From the IMG/VR virus record IMGVR_UViG_3300034073_002798, positions 1-36,946 of that record: a DNA stretch of 36,946 nt; one strand, 5' to 3'. The position numbers were made by a program, and so were the translations under genes. The notes beneath the pieces were generated by a model, which ran no database searches, was not told where the DNA came from, and saw only the letters and a program-made list of their open reading frames with translations. Position 1 is the first letter of the stretch. Each line of letters starts with the position of its first letter. Origin of the DNA: a virus. Positions 31,722-36,946 of the stretch are shown piece by piece.

Positions 31722-32766
31722 CGCGTTCTTGGTGGAAGCGCATCATCGGAATGCCCAACAATTCAGCCGCCTTGCCTTCAGGGATATACTGCTCAGCCAA
31801 GGCGCGATACACCAGTTGCTCGAAAAGTCGGGGGTGTTCTTGCGGTAATGGGTGGCCGGGCTCAACCTTGAGCCAGCCTTGGGTGGAAAACCGTTTGACC
31901 ATCGCGTGGTGGATCGCTTCGGTAATCACGCCACACTGCTTGGCACGTTGCAGCCACCCGGACATCGACAACCCGAACTCATGCTTGAGCGCATACAGCT
32001 CTCGCCATTCCAGGACGTGGCGTTGGCGCCCCAGTAGGTGCGTGACGGCAATACGCGGGGCCAGAAATGCGCCTGCGAATCGGTTACAGGCTTTCTCTTC
32101 GTCGATGCCCTCTGCCAGCCGCCCCTCTAGCAGTAAATGTCCCAACTCGTGGGCCAGCGTGAAGCGCTGTCGATCCCCAGGCCAGCGTTTGGAAACCGCC
32201 ACGATGGGGTACTCCCGGCCATCGCCGGTACGCGCCTGGGCGGTCAACCCGGAGAACTTGGGGTTTTCTTCGTTGACCACAATGACCAGCAAGCCGACGG
32301 CCTCAAGGGTATCGGTCAGGTCAGCAATGGGGTGCATCCCGAGCTGCCAGGCGTTGCGCACCTGATCGGAGAATGCCTCGATCTCGTCAAGCGACACGAT
32401 ACGCGCCGGCAACCCCTCTGGCGGCGTGAATGCCAGCAGCGGAGACTCGGGGAAGGCGCCAAGCAGCTCAACACGCTTTTCCACCAGTTCAGCGACCTTG
32501 ATTTTTAGCGCCTCCTGCGCCGTCTTGCCAAAGGTCGAGAGCTTCCTGAACTCTGGCCGCAAGAGTTCAACCGTGTGATTGCGAAAGAAATACTCGGTAC
32601 GGATGCCACAGGCCCGCGCCAGTTTGAGTAGTTGCGACGATGAGGGGGTAAGCAGACCCTTTTCGTACTTCTGGATGGCGGTGTGGGAAACACCCACTTG
32701 TTCACCTAACCCACCCAGCGTTAAACCTGCCGCTAAGCGTGCTTGGCGAATGCGTTCTGCAATCAT
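31702..32766 (-). CDS. XRE HTH - ImmA/IrrE metallopeptidase (antitoxin-type partner)
   Basis: 354 aa from the ATG at 32766; a GTG 9 nt upstream is the alternative. Residues 1-58 are an XRE HTH (RLAAGLTLGGLGEQ, VSHTAIQKYEKGL). The zinc peptidase motif AHELGHLLLEG gives HExxH at 206-210, followed by DEEKACNRFAGAFLAP. XRE-COG2856 proteins pair with small toxins or cleave repressors, as ImmA does in ICEBs1. With the PIN gene this forms a type II-like toxin-antitoxin pair; a repressor-cleaving role on phage CI is also conceivable. Confidence 0.85.
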   Translation of the reverse strand: MIAERIRQARLAAGLTLGGLGEQVGVSHTAIQKYEKGLLTPSSSQLLKLARACGIRTEYFFRNHTVELLRPEFRKLSTFGKTAQEALKIKVAELVEKRVELLGAFPESPLLAFTPPEGLPARIVSLDEIEAFSDQVRNAWQLGMHPIADLTDTLEAVGLLVIVVNEENPKFSGLTAQARTGDGREYPIVAVSKRWPGDRQRFTLAHELGHLLLEGRLAEGIDEEKACNRFAGAFLAPRIAVTHLLGRQRHVLEWRELYALKHEFGLSMSGWLQRAKQCGVITEAIHHAMVKRFSTQGWLKVEPGHPLPQEHPRLFEQLVYRALAEQYIPEGKAAELLGIPMMRFHQERDAAAHQ

Positions 32767-32777
32767 GACACCCACTC

Positions 32778-32817
32778 GGGTTTAAATATGGCGCTATCCT
32801 ACAGAAATCTTAAACCC
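32778..32817 (-). promoter_or_regulatory. Promoter and inverted repeat of the XRE-ImmA/PIN module
   Basis: Inverted repeat GGGTTTAA (32778-32785) and TTAAACCC (32810-32817), 24 bp apart. On the minus strand, between the arms, TTAAGA, 17 bp and CATATT form a plausible promoter starting near the inner arm. An XRE dimer bound here would repress its own operon. Confidence 0.5.
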
Positions 32818-32847
32818 TGGTGAAGGCGGGGATGCGCAGCAAGTCCG

Positions 32848-33183
32848 TTATGGACGCCCGAGATGGGCCATCAAGTCGTCAACCGAGGTGAATGGGCCGA
32901 TGGGCTCACCGATAGCGGCATCGTGCTCGCGCACATGCATGACCACGGTACCCAGCAGGTCGTGTAGACGCTCTAATTGGCGCATGTTTTGGCCTAACGC
33001 ACGATGCATGGCGGAAATCTCTCGTTGTAGTCGTAACAAAGCATCGGTCAGGCTATCGTCAGGGTCAATTTCCGTTGTGCTCGTGTCGCTGTCTGCCTGG
33101 AGATACCGCACGGGGTCGAACGTCGATTTCTTGAATCCGATTACCTCTGGCACCTTTCTACTCCCCTGGCCCTCCACACCCAC
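32848..33183 (-). CDS. Hypothetical coiled-coil protein
   Basis: 111 aa with a GTG start having GGAGG 10 nt upstream. An internal GTG at 33153 has GGGGAG 7 nt upstream and would remove ten weak residues. Central part (DDSLTDALLRLQREISAMHRA, QNMRQLERLHDLLGTVVMHV) is a likely coiled coil; C-terminus EPIGPFTSVDDLMAHLG. Not recognised. It lies between the cI operon and the toxin module, probably expressed in the lysogen. Confidence 0.55.
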   Translation of the reverse strand: MGVEGQGSRKVPEVIGFKKSTFDPVRYLQADSDTSTTEIDPDDSLTDALLRLQREISAMHRALGQNMRQLERLHDLLGTVVMHVREHDAAIGEPIGPFTSVDDLMAHLGRP

Positions 33184-33219
33184 AGCATAGCCGCCTCCAC
33201 CCTGGAGGTATACTTGCCA

Positions 33220-33624
33220 TCATTTCAGCCGGATACCCAGACCGAGGTCGAAAAAATGCGAAACTATCCCGAACAGGACGAGCACGGCCACGCCCACGGC
33301 TATTTGAATCCAAGGGGATTCCAGTGGCTTCCTTGTTCGCCCTGGTTTTTGGTGGGGATATTCATCGGGGTTCTGGTGATAGACCGCCTCGGGCTGCTGT
33401 GTGCGTGCCCGTAATGCGTCTATGAAGTCGAGGCCGTTCGCGGTGGGGCCGAGCCATACCACTTCGGCGACTTGGTTATACGTGCCCAGCATGTTCGATA
33501 GGCGTACTGGGGAATCCGTATAGCCTTTTTCTTTCAAGTACCTGACGGCCTCAAAGTCCTCTTTTCCGCTTGGCCCCTGTACGAGAATGCGCAAATATTG
33601 CTGATCTCGCGTTTCTCGCTTCAT
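33220..33624 (-). CDS. Membrane-anchored winged-helix-like protein, co-transcribed with cI
   Basis: 134 aa, start overlapping the cI stop by 4 nt (ATGA). N-terminal part (RDQQYLRILVQGPSGKEDFEA, YLKEKGYTDSPVRL, TANGLDFIDALRAR) has the pattern of small phage winged-helix proteins in which TxxGxxF follows the wing. A Pro/Lys-rich linker leads to a C-terminal span IQIAVGVAVLVLFGIVSHFF. Expression with the repressor makes it a lysogenic-conversion candidate: superinfection exclusion or a signal sensor, comparable in position to lambda rex genes. Confidence 0.6.
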   Translation of the reverse strand: MKRETRDQQYLRILVQGPSGKEDFEAVRYLKEKGYTDSPVRLSNMLGTYNQVAEVVWLGPTANGLDFIDALRARTQQPEAVYHQNPDEYPHQKPGRTRKPLESPWIQIAVGVAVLVLFGIVSHFFDLGLGIRLK

Positions 33625-34379
33625 CCCGAGCGGTGAACCTTCTGCCCCAGGATAACTAGCCGCTCCAGGTCCGCGCCGCGTAGCTCCACGGTGCGGTAGG
33701 CTGGGTTATCCGAGCGAATCTCTAGGCCGCCGCCTGGCACCCGGTATAACCGTTTGATGTAAAGCTCGCCGTCCAGGAGTAGGGCGTAAATCTCGCCATC
33801 TCGGATGGTGGTCTTGGTCACGTCAATCATGACGGTATCCCAATCCTCCAGGTATGGAGACATGGAATCACCGTGGACGTACAGACAGCGGCAGTCCTTC
33901 GGGTTCAGGCGCTTTTTGCGCCACCACTTGGCGCGAAACGCCAGCGGGTCATTCTCGGCATGGTGCACCCAGGTTGCCTCCGCACCATGGCCAGCGGACA
34001 AGGCCACCTCGTAATGCGGGCATTCCCAATACTCGTCGCCGTTGTTGGGTAGCGGATTTTCCTCGTCCCAGGATATGGGCGTTGCCCCAGGTGGTGGTTG
34101 CAGGTGCGGTGGGAGGCGGTCGAGGTTAGTGCCGGTGTCCCCTATCTCGTCAAACCAACCATAAGGAAGGTCAAAAGCCTTTTCTAGCCGACTCGCATAG
34201 TCATCGCTCAATGCGCGGGGGCTTTTCCTGCCCTGGCCGATCACCTCGTTTGCTATCTGGCTCAGATATGCCGGGTTTGCGTCTATTTTCTTCGCCATTT
34301 CGTCAAGCGTATAGGTCCGCTGTAGGAGCCGAAGGCGCCTAGCGCGGTTCTTTTGCTTGGTTTCACCACGAATAGCCAT
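33621..34379 (-). CDS. CI-type phage repressor (S24 self-cleaving)
   Basis: 252 aa from the ATG at 34379; in-frame sequence further upstream would cross the operators. HTH at about 22-60 (YTLDEMAKKIDANPAYLSQI). Self-cleavage site VALSAGHG with Ala129-Gly130; catalytic Ser172 in HGDSMSPYLEDWD and Lys209 in GELYIKRL. It represses PL and PR and is expected to cleave itself on RecA activation, giving SOS induction. No Shine-Dalgarno; the predicted cI promoter starts at the ATG, so the mRNA is probably leaderless. Confidence 0.9.
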   Translation of the reverse strand: MAIRGETKQKNRARRLRLLQRTYTLDEMAKKIDANPAYLSQIANEVIGQGRKSPRALSDDYASRLEKAFDLPYGWFDEIGDTGTNLDRLPPHLQPPPGATPISWDEENPLPNNGDEYWECPHYEVALSAGHGAEATWVHHAENDPLAFRAKWWRKKRLNPKDCRCLYVHGDSMSPYLEDWDTVMIDVTKTTIRDGEIYALLLDGELYIKRLYRVPGGGLEIRSDNPAYRTVELRGADLERLVILGQKVHRSG

Positions 34380-34385
34380 GCCTGA

Positions 34386-34414
34386 ATAGTAGCCGCTGGC
34401 TACGGCTCTTTGAA
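34386..34414 (-). promoter_or_regulatory. cI maintenance promoter (PRM-like)
   Basis: Minus strand: TTCAAA (34414-34409), 17 bp, TACTAT (34391-34386). Predicted start is 34379-34380, at the cI ATG. OR3 overlaps the -10 by 2 bp (autorepression), and OR2 ends 1 nt from the -35, where bound CI could contact sigma. This mirrors lambda PRM. Confidence 0.65.
34390..34402. promoter_or_regulatory. Operator OR3
   Basis: TAGCCGCTGGCTA: perfect TAGCC/GGCTA arms with a different 3-bp centre. Centre lies 26 bp from OR2. Overlaps the cI promoter -10. Confidence 0.7.
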
Positions 34415-34415
34415 C

Positions 34416-34428
34416 GCGCCTTTGGCTA
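34416..34428. promoter_or_regulatory. Operator OR2
   Basis: GCGCCTTTGGCTA: right arm perfect, left arm degenerate at two positions, which suggests weaker, cooperative binding. Adjoins the PR -35; 25 bp from OR1. Confidence 0.65.
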
Positions 34429-34457
34429 TTGCAGGATGGAAAGCCTTTGGCTATTAT
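34429..34457 (+). promoter_or_regulatory. Rightward early promoter PR
   Basis: TTGCAG (34429-34434), 17 bp, TATTAT (34452-34457). Predicted start near 34464-34465, only 1-2 nt before the cro-like ATG. The cro mRNA would therefore be nearly leaderless and the GGAGGG at 34459-34464 would largely fall outside it. Confidence 0.65.
34441..34453. promoter_or_regulatory. Operator OR1
   Basis: AAGCCTTTGGCTA, one mismatch in the outermost left base. It overlaps the PR -10 by 2 bp, the same geometry as OL1 at PL. Confidence 0.7.
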
Positions 34458-34465
34458 CGGAGGGT

Positions 34466-34678
34466 ATGAATCTCTACGACATTTACCAGCAAGAGGGCTT
34501 CCAAGGGCTCCGCCGCTTAGCGGAAGCTGTTGGAGCAGACCCGCAATATCTCCGCCAGTGCGCAACCGGGTGGAAAGGCAAGCGTCCGTCTCCTGAGTTG
34601 GCCGATGCACTGGTGAACGCAGATCGCCGACTGAATTTCCGCGACCTGCTGCTTCCTGTTCAGCGGAATGCAGCATGA
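34466..34678 (+). CDS. Cro/YdaS-like repressor
   Basis: 70 aa from the ATG at 34466; an in-frame ATG at 34436 lies between operators and is unlikely. HTH at about 12-45 (FQGLRRLAEAVGADPQYLRQ, KGKRPSPELADALV). Divergent from cI across the operators, so expected to compete for the same sites and shut off cI to favour lytic growth. Its stop overlaps the next ORF (ATGA). Confidence 0.8.
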   Translation: MNLYDIYQQEGFQGLRRLAEAVGADPQYLRQCATGWKGKRPSPELADALVNADRRLNFRDLLLPVQRNAA

Positions 34679-34845
34679 CTACCTCCTCGCCGCACCCATC
34701 GCGGCCCGCCCAGCCGGCCAGTGGCGGCAATAACCCCGGCAGCCAGGGCGTGGGTTTTTGTTCGGTTATTTCCCCGCGTGACCTGGCCAATTTCCTCCTT
34801 GGTGTAGCTGTTACCCCTGCCAGGGATGGCCGGGGGGATTTTTAG
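34675..34845 (+). CDS. 56-aa ORF after cro (CII position)
   Basis: ATG 34675 to TAG 34845, 4-nt overlap with the cro stop. Translation starts MTTSSPHPSRPAQPASGG and ends NFLLGVAVTPARDGRGDF. Low-complexity N-terminus, no HTH seen, so it is not a CII by sequence. The tight ATGA overlap and fit to the following gene argue for real coding, but composition is unconvincing. Confidence 0.35.
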   Translation: MTTSSPHPSRPAQPASGGNNPGSQGVGFCSVISPRDLANFLLGVAVTPARDGRGDF

Positions 34846-34851
34846 GCCGCC

Positions 34852-35070
34852 ATGGAGATGGAGAAACGGACGCAGACCATTTCGGCACGGGTCACCGTGG
34901 AACTGGAGCGTCAACTGCAAGGAATCGCTCTCGCGCATGACACCACCCTCTCTGACCTGGTTTACCGGGCTCTGCAAGACCTGGCCGAAACCGAACGGTC
35001 CCGCTACCTAAAACTTAGGTCAGCGTTCGAGGGGGAACAAGATTTATCGGGTTTACGCCACGATGCGTAG
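34852..35070 (+). CDS. Ribbon-helix-helix (Arc/CopG-like) DNA-binding protein
   Basis: 72 aa. KRTQTISARVTVELERQLQG forms the beta ribbon and first helix, and TTLSDLVYRALQDLAE the second: the classic RHH order. Start could be Met1 or Met3. It is in the PR transcript after cro and may act as an additional early repressor or, by analogy with Mnt/Arc of P22, in the antirepressor circuit, since a Rha/KilAC antirepressor gene follows. Confidence 0.7.
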   Translation: MEMEKRTQTISARVTVELERQLQGIALAHDTTLSDLVYRALQDLAETERSRYLKLRSAFEGEQDLSGLRHDA

Positions 35071-35082
35071 CTCAGAAAAGAG

Positions 35083-35106
35083 AAACCCCGGTGGCGACCG
35101 GGGTTT
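35083..35106. terminator. Hairpin between the RHH and antirepressor genes
   Basis: AAACCCCGG-TGGCGA-CCGGGGTTT: 9-bp perfect stem, 6-nt loop. On the minus strand it is followed by CTCTTTTCTG, on the plus strand by no T run. It may be a partial terminator or attenuator in the PR transcript, tR1-like, about 34 nt before the antirepressor start. Confidence 0.5.
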
Positions 35107-35139
35107 GAGGCATCAACAAACGCTGAATAGGAGCGTTCG

Positions 35140-35874
35140 ATGAACACTGACATAGTAGTGTCCACAGGCGGACAAAACAACCCTGGGCTAATGTCCTCGG
35201 TCGAAATCGCGGAATTGACGGGGAAGCGGCATGACAACGTTGTGCGGGATATTCGCAAGCTAGATGCCGCGCTTTCAACGTCCTCAGATTTGAGGTGGTA
35301 TTGCGAATCAGGCACTTATGTGGACCAGAAAGGCGAGTCCAGACCGCTCTACCGGCTGGATAAGCCCTCCACCCTGACGCTGATCTCGGGCTACGACCCC
35401 GTGATGCGGATGCGGATCATCCAGCGGTGGCAAGAACTCGAAACCGTCCAGCCCAAGCTCCCAGGCAACTATCTGGAAGCGTTGGAAGCCCTGGTTGCCT
35501 CCGAAAAGCAGAAGGCCATCGCTCAGGCCGAACTTGAGGCGGCCAAGCCGAAAATCCAGTTCGCCGAGGCCGTGGTAGTCAGCGAAGCGTCCATCCGTGT
35601 GAGTGAATACGCCAAGAGCCTGTCAGATCAAGCTGGGCGTTATATCGGCCCAAACAAGCTGTTCGATTTCATGCGGTCCAAGGGTTGGTTACTGCGGGGG
35701 CGCGACGAGTACGAGCGTAACCAGCCATCAGCAAAAGCCATCGCAAGTGGCTGGTTGGAGTTGAAGTGGGAGCCCACTCACCGGGGCCTCAGACCGGTGC
35801 CGTATGTCACCGGGAAAGGGCAAGTCGCGCTGGCCAACGCCATCTTGACCCACTTCGCGGGTACGCCCGCATGA
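35140..35874 (+). CDS. Rha/KilAC-domain antirepressor
   Basis: 244 aa, AGGAG before ATG. N-terminal Rha domain: MSSVEIAELTGKRHDNVVRDIRK, then GRxYPLYRLDKP-like SRPLYRLDKPSTLTLISGY. Middle coil (ALVASEKQKAIAQAELEAAKPK) and C-terminal KilAC domain: GPNKLFDFMRSKGWLLRGRDE, then GLRPVPYVTGKGQVALA. Such two-domain proteins inactivate repressors or modulate phage regulation. Stop overlaps the primase start by 4 nt (ATGA). Confidence 0.85.
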   Translation: MNTDIVVSTGGQNNPGLMSSVEIAELTGKRHDNVVRDIRKLDAALSTSSDLRWYCESGTYVDQKGESRPLYRLDKPSTLTLISGYDPVMRMRIIQRWQELETVQPKLPGNYLEALEALVASEKQKAIAQAELEAAKPKIQFAEAVVVSEASIRVSEYAKSLSDQAGRYIGPNKLFDFMRSKGWLLRGRDEYERNQPSAKAIASGWLELKWEPTHRGLRPVPYVTGKGQVALANAILTHFAGTPA

Positions 35875-36946
35875 TTGAATGGCGCAACCTTCAGCCCGAG
35901 CGGTCATGGAACCGCGACCGGGCAGGCAACCTACCCGACGAGCTGAAGGCTCGCCGGGCATGGCTGTGCTGGATGTGGAAGTGGCGCGGCGACAAACGCA
36001 CCAAGATTCCCGTCCGCGCCGCCGACGGACGCGCCGCCAGTGTGACCAACCCAGACGACTGGTGCTCGTTCGCCGAGGCGTGCGACGCCTACGAGCAGAA
36101 CACACGCTTCGCCGGAATCGGCTACGTGTTCGTGGACGAGGCCGGCGTATCAGGCCTCGACCTGGACAAGTGCCTGACCCAGGACGACCAGGGCCGCCCC
36201 GTGCTGACGGACGAGGCCCAGGCGCTGGTGACACAGGCCCACAGCTACACCGAGATTACCCCCAGCGGCACCGGCCTGCACGTGTTTCTGCGCGGCTCAG
36301 TGCCCGCCGGAACCCGACGCGGTACGGTGGAGCTGTATCCACACGGGCGGTTTTTCACCGTGACCGGCTACGCCCTGCCGGGCCATGAGGCCGAGGCCAT
36401 CAATGGCGCCGAGGTGCTGCAACGGTTGTATGGGGGGATGCGGGGTCGGGAGACAGGGGCAGAACCGCGCCAGCCTGCGGCTGGTGCGGCGCTGCACCTG
36501 TCTGCCGATGCCTCCCCGCCTTTCGACCTCTTCCAAGCCCTGCTGGACGCGGACACGAAGTTCCGCCGCACCTGGGAAGGCAAGCGCAAGGACCTGGCCG
36601 ACCAGTCACCCAGTTCCTTTGATCTGGCCCTGGCCAGCCTGGCACACCGGGCACAGTGGCCCGAGCAGACGATATGCGACCTATTGATAGCCTGGCGCCG
36701 CAAGCACGGCCACGACCTGAAGCTGAACCGCGAGGACTACTACGCCCGCACCATCGCTAAGGCGAGGCCGGGGGTGTATGAGTCGTCCTCACCCCCACTG
36801 CCCCCCGGGGCAGCGGGTGAGGACGACTCATCCCCCCGTCAGCGCGTCAGCCAGGCTATCGGGCTGCCGGTAACCAAGATTGTGCAGGAGGGCCGCACCG
36901 AGGCGACCTACTACGTCGAGCTAGAGGGTAACAGGCACTATCAGAT
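35871..36946 (+). CDS. Phage primase / primase-helicase, N-terminal part (cut by window end)
   Basis: At least 358 aa, open to the last base. The first 190 residues follow the bifunctional primase-polymerase type N-terminal region of phage replication proteins: AWLCWMWKWRGDKRTKIPVRA, GIGYVFVDEAGVSGLDLDKC, YTEITPSGTGLHVFLRGSVP, ELYPHGRFFTVTGY. After a linker, RTWEGKRKDLADQSPSSFDLALASLA is the small primase C-terminal helical domain. A helicase domain would be expected beyond the window. Expressed from PR as in lambda O/P. The linker is encoded by a long perfect hairpin. Confidence 0.8.
   Translation, partial: MIEWRNLQPERSWNRDRAGNLPDELKARRAWLCWMWKWRGDKRTKIPVRAADGRAASVTNPDDWCSFAEACDAYEQNTRFAGIGYVFVDEAGVSGLDLDKCLTQDDQGRPVLTDEAQALVTQAHSYTEITPSGTGLHVFLRGSVPAGTRRGTVELYPHGRFFTVTGYALPGHEAEAINGAEVLQRLYGGMRGRETGAEPRQPAAGAALHLSADASPPFDLFQALLDADTKFRRTWEGKRKDLADQSPSSFDLALASLAHRAQWPEQTICDLLIAWRRKHGHDLKLNREDYYARTIAKARPGVYESSSPPLPPGAAGEDDSSPRQRVSQAIGLPVTKIVQEGRTEATYYVELEGNRHYQ
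36780..36829. repeat. 50-nt near-perfect hairpin inside the primase gene
   Basis: Outer arms GAGTCGTCCTCACCC (36780-36794) and GGGTGAGGACGACTC (36815-36829) are perfect 15-bp complements. Inside them CTGCCCC (36798-36804) pairs with GGGGCAG (36807-36813) around a 2-nt loop. It encodes a Ser/Pro/Asp-rich linker (ESSSPPLPPGAAGEDDSS). Symmetry far exceeds coding need. Confidence 0.85.

Noticed and set aside
33214-33414. Plus-strand 66-residue frame with a hydrophobic stretch
   Set aside because: It is the complement of the minus-strand membrane-anchor gene; no ribosome binding site, and it opposes the cI operon.
34380-34790. In-frame N-terminal extension of the repressor by 137 residues
   Set aside because: It would cross the operators, PR and cro. 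The ATG at 34379 matches the normal repressor length and the predicted transcript start.

Overview
The window looks like about 37 kb of a GC-rich, lambda-like temperate phage (siphovirus-type tail) of a Gram-negative, probably proteobacterial, host. The evidence is a long tape measure gene, tail-tip and fibre genes, a lysis cassette, a lipobox lipoprotein, a recombination and replication operon, a CI/Cro immunity region and a large serine recombinase. I see no host genes, rRNA, tRNA, IS element or CRISPR array. The host genus cannot be named from this sequence.

Layout. (1) 1-6582, plus strand: end of a truncated gene, small tail proteins, a fibre/adhesin block (537-3973), then holin-like, lysozyme-like, lipoprotein and membrane genes. 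(2) 6586-17253, plus strand: 1709-aa tape measure protein, 1250-aa beta-rich tail-tip protein, a 516-aa tail protein whose N-terminus is ten 14-residue repeats, and a small tail-tip protein. (3) 17222-17956, minus strand: an AT-rich gene with a sigma-70 region-4-like helix-turn-helix. (4) 18035-19591, minus: large serine recombinase with no zinc-ribbon cysteines. (5) 19678-31025, minus: one long leftward operon with most genes overlapping by 4, 8 or 14 nt. In transcription order it encodes two small proteins, a YqaJ/lambda-exonuclease-like nuclease, a SNF2 helicase, a likely ssDNA-binding protein, an SF1 helicase, a VRR-NUC nuclease, small regulators, a DGQHR protein, two membrane microproteins, a sliding clamp, a type II (R67/DfrB-like) dihydrofolate reductase homologue, a triple-HTH protein, and six tandem Trp-rich paralogues. 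(6) 31221-32766, minus: PIN toxin with XRE-ImmA/IrrE partner under its own promoter and inverted repeat. (7) 32848-34379, minus: two small proteins and the S24-type CI repressor. (8) 34466-36946, plus: Cro-like protein, a 56-aa ORF, a ribbon-helix-helix protein, a hairpin, a Rha/KilAC antirepressor and a primase-type protein cut by the window end.

How it works together. The sequence TAGCC-TTT-GGCTA (and variants) occurs twice at the leftward early promoter and three times between cI and cro. Both early promoters have a 17-bp spacer and identical operator geometry: one operator adjoins the -35 and the next overlaps the -10 by 2 bp. The third site overlaps the -10 of a cI promoter whose predicted transcript starts at the cI ATG. 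This is a lambda-style OR/OL switch. When CI is cleaved or lost, PL would express the recombination and replication operon and PR would express cro, the antirepressor and the primase.

Most notable: a phage-borne DfrB homologue with the VQIY active-site motif intact, directly downstream of dnaN; an array of six overlapping Trp-rich paralogues; the 14-residue repeat array in a tail protein; and the reconstructed immunity switch.
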